Made by a program: the position numbers and the translations under genes. Of a stretch of 64,000 nucleotides of DNA, positions 1-9,482 are shown piece by piece. Where the stretch lies: NCBI RefSeq assembly GCF_014656215.1, contig NZ_BNBZ01000018.1:1-64000 (forward strand), in the 5' to 3' direction. The stretch's first letter is position 1; the number at the start of each line of letters is the position of its first letter. The DNA comes from Streptomyces zaomyceticus (GTDB taxonomy: Bacteria > Actinomycetota > Actinomycetes > Streptomycetales > Streptomycetaceae). The notes below the pieces were generated by a model. That model was not told the DNA's origin. It was given only the letters and a program-made list of their open reading frames with translations, and did no database searches.

Positions 1-1755
1 GCCCTGCCGGCCGTCGCCTCCGCCGAGGCCGCGCCCGAGGCGCAGCCGAGCGGGCGCGGCCGCCGCGCGCTCGCCGCCGCACAGGAGCGGGCGGCCGCTG
101 CCGAGGCCGGTCCGCGTACTCCGTTCGCACTTCCGCCGGCCGAGGCCGACCGCGCTCCCGAGCCGGTCGTCGCCCCGTTCGACGGACCGGTCGACGGACC
201 GTTCGCCATGCCGTTCGCCGGGCCGGGCGGAGCTTCCGTCGCCGGGCCGCTGCCGGTGTCCGACGAGGGCCGGCACGAGGCCGTACGGGGAATCCCGGAC
301 GCCGACCACACGCCGCCGCAGGCCCATCCGCACGAGCAGCCGGCGATCGCGCCCGCGCTCCCGCCGGCCGAGCCGACCGGGCGTCGCCGCGCCGTCGCGC
401 CTCCGCCGCCCGAGCAGGACGCGCAGGCGTACCCGGACGCGCAGGTGGGGGCCCCGGCTCGGACGGAGTCGCCGGCGCAGGCGCATTCCGCTCCGCGGCC
501 CGAGCTCCGGAACGGCACCGGTTCCGCGACGGGCACCGGTTCCGTACCGCTGCCGCCCGAGCTGCCCATGCCGAAGGACTCCACCCAGGGACGGGCGTTC
601 AGCGTCCGGACCCTCGGGCAGGGCGTTCCCTTCGTCCCCCCGGCCCCCGTGACCCCTGTGGCCTCCTCGGCCACCGCCACCCTGGCGGCACCTGGCGCCC
701 CTGCGGTCTCGTCCGTCCCCGCGGCCCCCGGCACGCCCTCCAACGGCTCCGGGCGGCGGCGCAAGCTCGCCACCCCGCCGGGCATCGACCCGCCCGTCCC
801 CGCGCCGGCCGACGGCGAGGCCGGGCGGCACCCGCAGACGGAATCCCCGGCCCAGCCCCCGGCGTCGCCGGAGGCCGCGCTCGGTCTCGTGCCCGCCGCT
901 CCCGAGGGCCGCGCGTACGCCATAGGAGCGCCCGCCGAGGGCTCCGACGAGGGCCCCGAGCCGCTCGACGGCCCCGGCGGCGCGGTCGAGGTCGCCAACC
1001 GGCCCGCGCCGCGCCCCGTCGACGACGAACTGCCCCCGGAGCCCCTCGACAACCCGCGCCGGCTGCTCGTCTGGCCCGCCCCCGACGTCTCCACCCAACA
1101 GGCGCTGAGCGACCGGGGCTACCGGCCCGTGATCGTGCACTCCCGCGAGGAGGTCGACGCCCAGATCGCCGCCTTCCCGGCCGCGCTCTTCGTCGACCCG
1201 CTGACCGGCCCCATCACCCGGACCGCGCTCCAGTCGCTCCGTCAGGCCGCCGTGGCGGCCGAGGTGCCCGTGCTGCTCGCGGCCGGGCTCGGGCAGGCGA
1301 CCCGGGAGGCGGCGTACGGCGCCGATCCGGCCGTACTCCTCAAGGCCCTCGCACCCCGCGACAGCGAACAGCACCCGTCCCGGGTCCTGCTGATCGAGGA
1401 GAACGAGCACATCGCGGAGGCGCTCGCGGCCACCCTGGAGCGGCGCGGGATGCAGGTCGCGCGGGCTGCCACGGACACCGAAGCGGTCACGCTGGCCACG
1501 CGGACACAGCCGAACCTGGTGGTGATGGACCTGATGCAGGTGCGCCGCCGCCGGGCCGGGATCATCGACTGGCTGCGGGCGAACGGCCAGCTGAACCGCA
1601 CCCCGCTCGTCGTCTACACCTCGTCCGACCTCGCCGAGGAGGAGCTGCCGCAGCTGTCCTCCGGCGAGACGGTCCTCTTCCTCGCCGAGCGCTCGAACAG
1701 CACCGAGGTCCAGGCCCGGATAGTGGACCTGCTCGCGAAGATCGGCACCAACTAG
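1..1755 (+). CDS. C-terminal part of a large receiver-domain signalling protein (5' end outside window)
   Basis: The frame is open from base 1, so the gene starts upstream; the ATG at 208 is internal. About 340 residues of Pro/Ala-rich low-complexity linker come first. It holds three copies of a basic motif of the type GRRR(A/K)(L/V)A: GRGRRALA near the start, GRRRAVA around residue 130 and GRRRKLA around residue 250. The last ~125 residues look like a response-regulator receiver domain, with an acidic pair (IEENE) after the first strand and the likely phospho-acceptor Asp in VVMDLM. A preceding ~90-residue segment resembles a second, degenerate receiver fold. This fits the C-terminus of a hybrid sensor kinase, but no kinase domain is visible in the window, so that part is inference. 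Confidence 0.7.
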   Translation, partial: ALPAVASAEAAPEAQPSGRGRRALAAAQERAAAAEAGPRTPFALPPAEADRAPEPVVAPFDGPVDGPFAMPFAGPGGASVAGPLPVSDEGRHEAVRGIPDADHTPPQAHPHEQPAIAPALPPAEPTGRRRAVAPPPPEQDAQAYPDAQVGAPARTESPAQAHSAPRPELRNGTGSATGTGSVPLPPELPMPKDSTQGRAFSVRTLGQGVPFVPPAPVTPVASSATATLAAPGAPAVSSVPAAPGTPSNGSGRRRKLATPPGIDPPVPAPADGEAGRHPQTESPAQPPASPEAALGLVPAAPEGRAYAIGAPAEGSDEGPEPLDGPGGAVEVANRPAPRPVDDELPPEPLDNPRRLLVWPAPDVSTQQALSDRGYRPVIVHSREEVDAQIAAFPAALFVDPLTGPITRTALQSLRQAAVAAEVPVLLAAGLGQATREAAYGADPAVLLKALAPRDSEQHPSRVLLIEENEHIAEALAATLERRGMQVARAATDTEAVTLATRTQPNLVVMDLMQVRRRRAGIIDWLRANGQLNRTPLVVYTSSDLAEEELPQLSSGETVLFLAERSNSTEVQARIVDLLAKIGTN

Positions 1756-1772
1756 GCGGTCTCCGCCCCCGG

Positions 1773-1940
1773 GTACGGGGAGGGCTTCGTCGCCGACGGC
1801 TGCCACGCGTAGGGAGAGGGCCTCGTCTCCGACGGCTCCGACGGGCGCGGGGAGAGCTTCGTCGCCGACCGCACCCACGGACACGGGGAGGGCTTCGTCG
1901 CCGACCGCACCCACAGGTACGGGGAGGGCTTCGTCGCCGA
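1773..1940. repeat. Intergenic direct repeats made of one arm of the following terminator
   Basis: Four to five imperfect copies of a unit of about 35-45 bases carry the core CGGGGAGGGCTTCGTCGCCG. They begin near 1775, 1810, 1848, 1882 and 1918. The last copy is also the left arm of the hairpin at 1918-1953. The array lies between two convergent genes. Confidence 0.7.
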
Positions 1941-1953
1941 AGCCCTCCCCGTA
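1918..1953. terminator. Perfect 16-bp stem, 4-base loop; bidirectional terminator
   Basis: Arms 1918-1933 and 1938-1953 are exact inverse complements around the loop TCGC. The hairpin lies between the convergent receiver protein and acyl-CoA ligase genes, so it can serve both. As is usual in Streptomyces there is no U tract. Confidence 0.75.
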
Positions 1954-1994
1954 TCCGTCCCTCTTCCGCCGACTGGAACCCGGCCGGAACTCGG

Positions 1995-3647
<1,653 letters not shown>

Positions 3648-3701
3648 GGGGCGTCCTCCCGGTGGGCGCTACGTGGCAGAAAGGGTGTGGAGATTCTGCG
3701 C

Positions 3702-3719
3702 ACGTACCGCTCGGTATGT
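3702..3719. promoter_or_regulatory. TetR-like operator candidate upstream of the acyl-CoA ligase
   Basis: ACGTACCGCTCGGTATGT is an inverted repeat with 8-base arms (one mismatch) and a 2-base centre; the core TACCG-CT-CGGTA is exact. It ends 55 bases upstream of the ligase start. Operators of this shape are typical of TetR-family fatty-acid regulators. No regulator gene lies beside it. Confidence 0.5.
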
Positions 3720-3742
3720 CACTACCCGGGAGTACGTAAATC

Positions 3743-3758
3743 GCCAGTGATCACTGGC
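3743..3758. promoter_or_regulatory. Perfect 16-bp palindrome between the ligase and sigma genes
   Basis: GCCAGTGATCACTGGC is an exact palindrome in the 178-base gap upstream of the acyl-CoA ligase and downstream of the sigma-factor gene. It could be a second operator of the ligase promoter or part of a short terminator. The sequence alone does not decide. Confidence 0.4.
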
Positions 3759-3825
3759 ACGAGTGATGCTCTGTGACGGTTCCAGGGGATTCCTGCCGCA
3801 CGGAAGAGAGCTCCGGGGCGGTTTC

Positions 3826-4371
3826 CTACCGCACGGGAGTGAGCTCCGGGTCCTCGCGGAGCTTGCCGAGCGCCCTGGACACCGCGCTCTTGACCGTGCC
3901 GACGGAGACTCCGAGCACCTCGGCGGTCTGGGCCTCGCTCAGGTCCTCGTAGTACCTGAGGACCACCATCTGACGCTGCCGCTCCGGAAGCTTCAGCACC
4001 GCACGCCACATCGCGTCGTGCAGCACCTGCCGCTCGGCCGGGTCCGGCTCCGGGAGACCGGTGGGCTCGGGCAGCTCCTCACAGGCGAACTCGTCGACCT
4101 TGCGCTTGCGCCACTGCGACGTGCGGGTGTTCAGCAACGCGCGGCGGACATAGCCGTCCAGGGCGCGGTGGTCCTCGATGCGCTCCCAGGCCACGAAGGT
4201 CTTGGCGAGCGCGGTCTGGAGCAGGTCCTCGGCGTCGCAGGGGTTGGCGGTCAGGGAGCGCGCGGTGCGCAGGAGTACGGGCCCACGCGCCCGTACGTAC
4301 GAGGAGAAGGTCGAGTACGACGCGTACTGCGAGGCACCGGCGCAGACGGGGCCAGAGGGTGGCGGAGTCAT
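3826..4371 (-). CDS. SigE-family (ECF, group 4) RNA polymerase sigma factor
   Basis: This is a 181-residue sigma factor. Region 2 is at about residues 20-90 (LLRTARSLTANPCDAEDLLQ, then the WERIEDHRAL helix). Region 4 is at about 115-175, with the helix-turn-helix LSEAQTAEVLGVSVGTVKSA and the closing basic helix SRALGKLRED. It matches the short Streptomyces 'SigE family' that often lacks a linked anti-sigma gene, and none is seen here. The ATG at 4371 is preceded by GTGGAG. It is divergent from nothing and is read alone in the same direction as its neighbours, so its regulon cannot be inferred from context. Confidence 0.88.
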   Translation of the reverse strand: MTPPPSGPVCAGASQYASYSTFSSYVRARGPVLLRTARSLTANPCDAEDLLQTALAKTFVAWERIEDHRALDGYVRRALLNTRTSQWRKRKVDEFACEELPEPTGLPEPDPAERQVLHDAMWRAVLKLPERQRQMVVLRYYEDLSEAQTAEVLGVSVGTVKSAVSRALGKLREDPELTPVR

Positions 4372-4655
4372 GACTCCACGCTAGGAGGCAGGGGTGCCCG
4401 GCGGATCGGCCCCAGGTCCCGACCCGCAGTCCGCCTCAGGTTGTAGGGGCGGGGACCGCCCGACCTCCTCTGGGTGGAGAGCCTTCGGGGCGGCGTCAGG
4501 GTCGAGGAGGAGGACGAGGACGAGAGGACGGGGAGGGCGCGGAGAGGTGAGGGGGGTGCGGAGGACGGAGGGGCGAGGAGAGCGAGAGGACGAGGAGGCT
4601 CGCGTCCTCGTCCTCGACCGCCGGAGGTCCTCCCGTCACGCGGCCGGTCGTGAAG
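4372..4655. other. Gene-free spacer with a strand-asymmetric purine tract
   Basis: No supported gene. From about 4485 to 4610 the plus strand is almost all G and A (runs of GAGGA, GGACGAGG and similar). The remainder is ordinary GC-rich spacer upstream of the sigma factor and downstream of the DUF1906 gene. Confidence 0.5.
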
Positions 4656-5720
4656 TCACTCGATCACTCGGGCGACGGGCGCGTCCATCGCGTTCCGGTC
4701 GATGAGGAGACGGCGCCCGCCGTACGCCTCGGCGACGTTGCCCGCGTACTGGTGGATCCGGGCGTGCGGCATCCAGGCCTGCGCATCCAGCACCGGCTCC
4801 GTGTACAGCGCGGGCCGCCCCAGCCAGCGCGCGAACCACATCACCGCCGGCAGATCCGTCGTGCCGGCCCGCCGCGCCGCCTCGATGTCCCGCACCCCCG
4901 TGTCGGCACTGCTGTAGTAACCGGGCACGTAGCCGAGGCGCCGCACCTCCCGGCTCCAGGCGCGGACGAACGAGAGGGTGGTCGCGGCGCAGGGCGCGTC
5001 ATCCGGCCGGTACGCCTCGATGTCGAGGTAGAGCGGGCTGCTCGTCCCCAGGCCGAGAGCCTCCGCCGCCCTCACCGCCTCGCCCCCCTCCTTGGTGCCC
5101 AGGCTCGTGGGACTGCCGCTGATGGCGAAGGGCCGCTTGGCCGCGGCGACGACACAGGGCGCCTGGGAGCCGACGAACAGCGGCAGCAGCCGCCAGCCCA
5201 TGGCGTGGACGGAGGCGACCCAGGCAGGGGTCAGCTCCCTCTGGGTGGGGCAGCCGCGCCCCCGGCCCCCGAAGTAGATCCCCATGGCCCCGTACGGGGA
5301 ACTGCGCCAGGCCTTCATCACCGTGAGGCTGGGTGCCTCGCAGGTGTCGAAGGCCCGACCTGTGTACTGCACGGGCTCGACAGGGGCGGTGGAACGGCTC
5401 GATGTCCCGTCCTCGGCTCCCTGCCGCGCCGCCGAGGCCGGGGCGGGCGCGGTGAGCAGAGCCGCCCCGGCCAGCGCCGCCACCAGGGCGGTGACCACGG
5501 TCCGCACCCGGGGTGACGAGGGCGAGGGGGAGGCTGAGGGCGGCGGTGAGGTCGGGGGCGACGGGGGAGGTGCGGATGCCGGTACGGGGACGGGTGCGGG
5601 CACGGATGTGACTGCAGGGACGGGTGTGGCCGAGGCTGCGGCCACAGGGGCGGACGCGAGGTCGGGTTCGCGCTCGGGTCGGTGCTCGGGTCCGCGCTCG
5701 GGCGGTGCGTGGGTGCTCAT
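4656..5720 (-). CDS. Secreted or membrane-anchored DUF1906 (glycoside hydrolase-like) protein
   Basis: The protein has 354 residues from the ATG at 5720; the longer frame adds 12 unlikely residues. About 75 residues of Pro/Ser/Ala-rich N-terminus precede a hydrophobic segment (TVVTALVAALAGAALLTAP) ending in ASA-A, so it is exported by a late signal peptide or anchored. Residues about 130-350 form the DUF1906 domain (Rv2525c-like TIM-barrel). It starts at GRAFDTCEAPS and includes IYFGGRGRGC, the acidic strand LYLDIEAY and GYVPGYYSS. Members resemble glycoside hydrolases, but catalysis is mostly unproven; a role at the envelope is inference. No operon partner overlaps it. Confidence 0.82.
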   Translation of the reverse strand: MSTHAPPERGPEHRPEREPDLASAPVAAASATPVPAVTSVPAPVPVPASAPPPSPPTSPPPSASPSPSSPRVRTVVTALVAALAGAALLTAPAPASAARQGAEDGTSSRSTAPVEPVQYTGRAFDTCEAPSLTVMKAWRSSPYGAMGIYFGGRGRGCPTQRELTPAWVASVHAMGWRLLPLFVGSQAPCVVAAAKRPFAISGSPTSLGTKEGGEAVRAAEALGLGTSSPLYLDIEAYRPDDAPCAATTLSFVRAWSREVRRLGYVPGYYSSADTGVRDIEAARRAGTTDLPAVMWFARWLGRPALYTEPVLDAQAWMPHARIHQYAGNVAEAYGGRRLLIDRNAMDAPVARVIE

Positions 5721-5772
5721 GGCGCGAGTGAAGAACCGCGCGCCCCGCCCGGCCACCGCAGGGGCCGTCGCC

Positions 5773-6939
5773 TCAGCCGTCCGTGCCCAGGATCAACCCG
5801 GACGTGGGAACCCCCGTGCCCGCCGTGACCAAGGTCCGCTCCGCCCCGGGTATCTGGTTCACGGAGGTGCCGCGCAGCTGCCGTACCGCCTCCGCTATGC
5901 CGTTCATCCCGTGCAGATAGGCCTCACCGAGCTGCCCGCCGTGCGTGTTCAGCGGGAGCGCGTCGGCCGCCACGAAGTCGGCGGCCTCCCCCGGTCCGCA
6001 GAAGCCGAACTCCTCCAACTGCATCAGCACGAACGGGGTGAAGTGGTCGTAGAGGATGCCCACGTCGATGTCGGACGGTGCGAGCCCGGAGGTCCGCCAG
6101 AGCTGCCGGGCCACCACGCCCATCTCCGGAAGACCTGTCAGGGCGTCCCGGTAGAAGCTGGTCATCGCCTCCTGCTTTCGTCCCGCCCCCTGCGCCGCCG
6201 CCAGGATCACGGCGGGCGGACGCCGCAGATCACGCGCGCGCTCGACGGAGGTGACGACGATCGCCTGGCCGCCGTCGGTCTCCTGGCAGCAGTCGAGGAG
6301 GCGGAGCGGCTCGACGATCCAGCGCGAGGCCGCGTGGTCGGCGAGCGTGATCGGTTTCCCGTGGAAGTACGCGGCGGGGTTCCGGGCCGCGTGGCGCCGG
6401 TCGGTGACGGCCACATGGCCGAAGGCGTCCGGGGTCAGCCCGTAGGTGTGCAGATACCGCTGGGCGATCATCGCGACCCAGGAGGCCGGGGTGAGCAGCC
6501 CGAAGGGGAGCTGCCAGCCGAGCGCGGCCCCCTCGGCGGACGGTTCCCGCTGCTGGACCCCGGAGCCGAAGCGCCGCCCGGAGCGCTCGTTGAACGCCCG
6601 GTAGCAGACCACCACCTCGGCGACCCCGGCGGCGACGGCCAGCGCGGCCTGCTGCACGGTGGCGCAGGCGGCCCCGCCGCCGTAGTGCACCCGGGAGAAG
6701 AAGGACAGCTCACCGATGCCGGACGCCTGGGCGACCGTGATCTCGGGGTTGGTGTCCATGGTGAAGGTGACCATGCCGTCGACGTCGGCGGGGGCGAGCC
6801 CGGCGTCGTCGAGGGCCGCCCGCACCGCCTCGACGGCGAGGGAGAGTTCGCTGCGCCCCGAGTCCTTGGAGAACTCGGTGGCACCGATGCCGACGACGGC
6901 CGCCCGGCCGCCGAGCCCGTCCCTGGCGCGGAGGCTCAT
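5773..6939 (-). CDS. Lipid-transfer protein / thiolase-family aldolase (Ltp2-like)
   Basis: The protein has 388 residues and is the last gene of a five-gene operon; its ATG overlaps the stop of the MaoC gene (ATGA). The fold is thiolase-like: AAVVGIGATEFSKDSGR at the N-terminus, YGGGAACATVQQA around residue 90 and a late NTHGGQLGEAYLHGMNG segment. In Mycobacterium the homologous Ltp2 (386 residues) cleaves the hydrated steroid side-chain thioester by retro-aldol reaction, in complex with the DUF35 domain of ChsH2. The same partner domain is encoded three genes upstream, so that assignment is favoured over a plain acetyl-CoA acetyltransferase. The substrate is inferred, not shown. Confidence 0.82.
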   Translation of the reverse strand: MSLRARDGLGGRAAVVGIGATEFSKDSGRSELSLAVEAVRAALDDAGLAPADVDGMVTFTMDTNPEITVAQASGIGELSFFSRVHYGGGAACATVQQAALAVAAGVAEVVVCYRAFNERSGRRFGSGVQQREPSAEGAALGWQLPFGLLTPASWVAMIAQRYLHTYGLTPDAFGHVAVTDRRHAARNPAAYFHGKPITLADHAASRWIVEPLRLLDCCQETDGGQAIVVTSVERARDLRRPPAVILAAAQGAGRKQEAMTSFYRDALTGLPEMGVVARQLWRTSGLAPSDIDVGILYDHFTPFVLMQLEEFGFCGPGEAADFVAADALPLNTHGGQLGEAYLHGMNGIAEAVRQLRGTSVNQIPGAERTLVTAGTGVPTSGLILGTDG

Positions 6940-7319
6940 CGCGGCACCTCCACGGTGACCGTCCCGGTGACGTGGTGCCCGATCCCGTTGGCCCCGACGA
7001 CCCGGACGTGCGCGGTGTCCCCGTCGACGCCGGTGACCGTGCCGGTCAGCACCATGGTGTCGCCGGGGTGATTGGGTGCGCCGAGCCGGATGGCGACCCT
7101 GCGGAGGACCGCGCGGGGGCCGAAGTGGTCGGTGATGTACCGGCCGACGAGGCCGTTGGTCGTGAGGATGTTCATGAAGATGTCCGGGGAGCCCTTCTCC
7201 CGGGCCAGCTCGGCGTCGTGGTGCACGTCCTGGTAGTCCCTGGAGGCGACGGCCCCGGCGACGATCAGCGTGCGGGTGATCGGGATCGTCAGCGGCGGCA
7301 GCTCGTCCCCGGCCTTCAT
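6936..7319 (-). CDS. Small MaoC-like enoyl-CoA hydratase subunit (ChsH1-like)
   Basis: This 127-residue single hot-dog domain contains RDYQDVHHDAELAREKGSPDIFMN, the hydratase-2 motif with the catalytic Asp and His. ChsH1 of the mycobacterial igr operon is about the same length and pairs with the MaoC half of ChsH2 as a heterotetramer. Its start overlaps the stop of the upstream dehydrogenase and its stop overlaps the start of the aldolase by four bases each, so translation is probably coupled. It should hydrate an unsaturated acyl-CoA in the cytoplasm. Confidence 0.85.
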   Translation of the reverse strand: MKAGDELPPLTIPITRTLIVAGAVASRDYQDVHHDAELAREKGSPDIFMNILTTNGLVGRYITDHFGPRAVLRRVAIRLGAPNHPGDTMVLTGTVTGVDGDTAHVRVVGANGIGHHVTGTVTVEVPR

Positions 7320-8416
7320 GACAGGTCTCCTTCGGAGAGCAGGTCGCCGAGTTCGGCGAGGAGTTCGGTACCGCAGCCGAGGTAGGCGTCGAGCTGCCGG
7401 CCCCACAGGAAGTGCCGGTGGACGGGGTGGTCGAGGTCGGCGCCCATGCCGCCGTGCAGATGCTGCCCGGCGTGCACGACCCGTTTCCCCGCCTCCGAGG
7501 CCCACCAGGCGGCGGTGAGCGCCGCGCCGGTGGCGTCCAGGCCCTCGTCGAAGCGCCAGGCGGCCTCGTAGGCGGTGACGCGGATGGCCTCGGTGTCCAT
7601 ATGGGCGTCGGCGGCCCGCAGCTGGACGGCCTGGTGGGTGGAGAGCGGACGGCCGAACTGTTCCCGTACCGAGGTGTACTCCACGGCCCTGGCGAGCGAG
7701 CCCGCGCAGACCCCCGCCTGGAGCCCCGCGAAGGCGATCCGGGCGGCGGCGAGCACGTCCGCCCCGGCCGCACCCCCCATGCCACCGCCCCCGGCGCTGT
7801 CCCCGGCGCTGTCCCCGTCTCCGTTCCCGGCGCTGTCCCCGTCGACGTCCCCGAGCCGCTCACCCGGTGCGCCGTCGAGGACGAGCCGGCCGGCGGACCA
7901 GGGTGCGGTCAGCTCGACGGGATCGACACGGGCCGCGTCCTCGGTGCGGACCAGCCACAGGGTGCCGTTCCCGTCCGGCACCAGGACATGGGTGGCGTCC
8001 CTGAGCCACGGCACCCACTCCACGGCCCCGCTGAGCCGCCCGTCGCGCGAGGTGACCGCACCGGGCTCGGGGAACGCTCCCGTCACCACCGTCGTACCGT
8101 CGCGGAGGCCCGGCAGGAGCCGGGCGCGCTGCTCCTCCGTACCGTGCCGGGTCACGGCGAGGATCCCGTACACACAGCTCGCCGCGAAGGGCACCTGGGC
8201 CGTCACCCGCCCCTGCTCCTCCAGGAGCAGGACCAGGCCGAGCAGTCCGGTCTCCTCGACGGCGCCGGGAAGCCCGGCGGCGCAGAGCGCCTTCCAGAGC
8301 TCGGTGTCCGTTCCGCCGCCGGCAGCCCTGAGGCGCTCGTGGGTGGCGAGATCGGCGAAGATGCGGGCGGCCAGCTCCCGGGCCGCCTCCTGCTCCTCGG
8401 TGGGGGTGAAGTCCAT
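7316..8416 (-). CDS. Acyl-CoA dehydrogenase subunit (FadE28-like)
   Basis: The protein has 366 residues. The N-terminal helical domain starts MDFTPTEEQEAARELAARIF, and the C-terminal FAD-binding helices include REQFGRPLSTHQAVQLRAAD and the late HLHGGMGADLDHPVHRH motif. Residues about 200-225 are an unusual Gly/Asp/Ser insert of repeated GDSAG units, absent from typical members. In igr-type loci two different dehydrogenase subunits form one heterotetramer, and a second, more typical subunit is encoded at 9479-10645. Its ATG is one base after the stop of the MaoC-DUF35 gene. Confidence 0.83.
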   Translation of the reverse strand: MDFTPTEEQEAARELAARIFADLATHERLRAAGGGTDTELWKALCAAGLPGAVEETGLLGLVLLLEEQGRVTAQVPFAASCVYGILAVTRHGTEEQRARLLPGLRDGTTVVTGAFPEPGAVTSRDGRLSGAVEWVPWLRDATHVLVPDGNGTLWLVRTEDAARVDPVELTAPWSAGRLVLDGAPGERLGDVDGDSAGNGDGDSAGDSAGGGGMGGAAGADVLAAARIAFAGLQAGVCAGSLARAVEYTSVREQFGRPLSTHQAVQLRAADAHMDTEAIRVTAYEAAWRFDEGLDATGAALTAAWWASEAGKRVVHAGQHLHGGMGADLDHPVHRHFLWGRQLDAYLGCGTELLAELGDLLSEGDLS

Positions 8417-8417
8417 G

Positions 8418-9482
8418 TCAGTCCTCCCCTTCCGCGCGGAAGACGGGCAGCTCGAGCTCCTCGTCGGCCCGCAGGAACTCCAGTCGCACCGGCATCCCGA
8501 TCCGCACCTCGTCGTACGGCACGCCCACCACGTTGCTGATCATCCGTACGCCCTCGGCGAGTTCGATCAGTCCCACCGCGTACGGCCCGCCCGCGGCGGC
8601 GGGGTCGTCGCTCGCCGTGAAGGCGGGGAAGGACGGATGGTGCATCACCACGTACGAGAAGACCGTCCCGGCGCCGCTCGCCTCGACCGTGTCCCACTCC
8701 CGTGAGCCGCAGTCGGCGCACCCCGGCAGCCAGGGGAAGCGGAGGGTCGCGCAGTCTCCGCAGCGCTGGACGAGCAGCCGGTGCGCGGCCACCCCCTCCC
8801 AGAACCCGGCGTTGTCCCGGTTGATCACCGGCCGGGGCCGCCTGACGGGACGGGCCGCGGGCTTCGTGTCGGCGATGTTCGGTGCGGCTGACTTCGTGGT
8901 GACGGCCGGTGCGGCGGGCTTCGTGTCGGCGGTCTCCGGGGCCGCGGGCTTCGGGCGCCTGGCCGCGGGGGCGTACTTGAGGATGCGGAAGCGGTGGGTG
9001 CCCGCGAGCTCGCCCCCGGCACGGACATCGGTCCGGGTGGTGACGAAGTGCCCCGTCCCGAGCTTGGTGGTCTTGAGCTCCGACACGGACTCGATCACGG
9101 TGTCGAAGGTGATCTCGTCGCCGGGCCGCAGCGGCCGCAGGTACTCCTGCTCGCAGTCGGTCGCGACGACCGAGGTGTATCCGGCGCCGTCGAGGAGGGC
9201 GAACAGCTCCTCGTGGGCGGAGGAACGGTCCGTGTGACCCGAGAGGCCGCCCATCGTCCAGGCCTGGAGCATCGTCGGCGGCGCGACGGCGTCCGGCCCC
9301 CGATAGGCGGGGTGGGCGTCCCCCATGGCCTCGCACCAGTGCCTGATCATGGGCAGGTTGACCGGATCCTTGCCGAGGCCCGCGGTGGCGGCGGCCCGCC
9401 CCGCGAACCCCGCGAGGAGCCCGTACAGGCCGTCCGGCGCGCCCCGCGCCCCCGCCGCTCCGTCCCGCTCCGTGAGGGTCAT
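8418..9482 (-). CDS. MaoC/DUF35 fusion hydratase (ChsH2-like)
   Basis: This 354-residue protein has two domains. The N-terminal half (about 1-165) is a MaoC-type hot-dog hydratase lacking the full catalytic pair. The C-terminal part (about 220-354) is DUF35: a zinc ribbon with Cys pairs in QRCGDCATLRFPWLPGCADC, followed by an OB fold. Known ChsH2 pairs through its MaoC half with ChsH1 and through DUF35 with the Ltp2 aldolase; both partners are encoded downstream. The linker (about 168-215) is repetitive, with DTKPAAP-like units, and makes the protein about 40 residues longer than the mycobacterial form. Its start overlaps the stop of the first dehydrogenase gene by four bases. Confidence 0.85.
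   Translation of the reverse strand: MTLTERDGAAGARGAPDGLYGLLAGFAGRAAATAGLGKDPVNLPMIRHWCEAMGDAHPAYRGPDAVAPPTMLQAWTMGGLSGHTDRSSAHEELFALLDGAGYTSVVATDCEQEYLRPLRPGDEITFDTVIESVSELKTTKLGTGHFVTTRTDVRAGGELAGTHRFRILKYAPAARRPKPAAPETADTKPAAPAVTTKSAAPNIADTKPAARPVRRPRPVINRDNAGFWEGVAAHRLLVQRCGDCATLRFPWLPGCADCGSREWDTVEASGAGTVFSYVVMHHPSFPAFTASDDPAAAGGPYAVGLIELAEGVRMISNVVGVPYDEVRIGMPVRLEFLRADEELELPVFRAEGED

Noticed and set aside
1773..1940. Repeat array considered as CRISPR
   Set aside because: Unit spacing is too short and irregular, the intervening sequence is not unique spacer DNA, and there are no cas genes.
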